Assembly (NCBI GenBank): GCA_008933835.1
Contig: WBUG01000025.1
Coordinates: forward strand, 1 to 44,149
Reading direction: 5' to 3'
Length of the DNA stretch: 44,149 nt
Source: Bacteroidota bacterium
GTDB lineage: Bacteria; Bacteroidota; Ignavibacteria; UBA10030; UBA8401
Shown: positions 43,935 through 44,149 of the stretch, piece by piece
Position numbering within the stretch: position 1 is the stretch's first letter
Layout of the letters: each line of letters starts with the position of its first letter
The notes under the pieces: model-generated
What the model was told of the DNA's origin: nothing
Databases searched by the model: none
What the model saw: the letters and a program-made list of their open reading frames with translations, nothing else
Translations under genes and position numbers: made by a program

Positions 43935-44149
43935 GTGCGTGTGATCCTGTAGTGAGTGAGTCCCCAGTTCGTCTCCTTCGCGGTGACCAGGACCACGGTG
44001 TAGATCGGGATGGCGAGCACCATGCCCATCACGCCGAGGACCTCGTTGCCGATGAGGATGACGAGGAACATCGTCAGGGGGTGGATGTCCATGATCTTGC
44101 TGAAGACGGCCGGCTGGATGGCCATCTGGTCGATCTGCTGCACCGCCAC
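43931..44149 (-). CDS. AI-2E/PerM-family membrane protein (partial, C-terminus)
   Basis: Only the last 72 residues are in the window; the gene continues off the right end. The segment IQPAVFSKIMDIHPLTMFLV followed by GNEVLGVMGMVLAIPIYTVV is the typical last-helix region of AI-2E/PerM-type exporters (QPxxxxxxxxxHPL, then G-x-x-G-x-x-x-A-x-P). Such proteins transport small molecules, sometimes the AI-2 signal, but substrate is open. The stop overlaps the exonuclease start by four bases. Confidence 0.85.
   Translation of the reverse strand: MAVQQIDQMAIQPAVFSKIMDIHPLTMFLVILIGNEVLGVMGMVLAIPIYTVVLVTAKETNWGLTHYRITRT

Overview
The window is a stretch of a high-GC genome from the Bacteroidota/Chlorobiota/Ignavibacteriota (FCB) group. 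Evidence for this: three surface proteins end in the type IX secretion (T9SS) type-A sorting domain with the NxPNPFNP motif, a DUF5683-like gene is present, and the first (cut) gene looks like a PorV/UPF0164-type barrel. Strong Shine-Dalgarno sites (AGGAGG-like) and ordinary TTGACA/TATAAT promoters with 17-base spacers argue for an Ignavibacteria/Chlorobi-like lineage rather than Bacteroidia. This placement is inference. No gene-free gap exceeds 300 bases. I saw no CRISPR array, insertion sequence, phage gene or rRNA.

Region 1 (1-18909, all +) is a cell-surface locus. A PorV-like barrel end is followed by a ~1000-residue barrel-like protein with calcium-binding repeats, a lipoprotein with a DUF4159-like domain, a DUF5683-like membrane protein, a small lipoprotein, a large T9SS cargo with golvesin-like and choice-of-anchor modules, a 1046-residue TPR protein, and a second DUF4159 protein with a TonB-like anchored N-terminus. 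Two T9SS-sorted peptidoglycan amidases of different families follow, separated by a small membrane protein and a beta-propeller. Most junctions overlap by a few bases, which suggests translational coupling. The repeated DUF4159 domain and the barrel/lipoprotein/TPR/TonB-like architecture make this the best candidate for an undescribed envelope or surface-export machine.

Region 2 (18909-26863, +) holds a TMEM175-type K+ channel, tRNA-Arg(CCT), proS, an aldehyde dehydrogenase, dnaE and trxA, closed by a clear terminator. Region 3 (26873-33070, +) starts at a good promoter and a leader with a terminator-like hairpin in front of aspS. Next come prfB with its programmed +1 frameshift site, two LolC/E-type permeases and LolD. 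Region 4 (33089-37309, +) is the CIRCE-controlled groES-groEL operon, then an M24 peptidase and a divergent short-chain dehydrogenase lacking the active-site tyrosine.

Region 5 (37333-42472, -) is a translation-related operon read from one strong promoter: prs-rplY-pth-rpsF-rpsR-rplI, then argH behind tandem hairpins that include a full terminator only about 17 bases before its start codon. Region 6 (42507-44149) has bioY on + from a consensus promoter with a dyad in its spacer. On - there is a DEDDy 3'-5' exonuclease and the end of an AI-2E/PerM-family membrane protein cut by the window edge.
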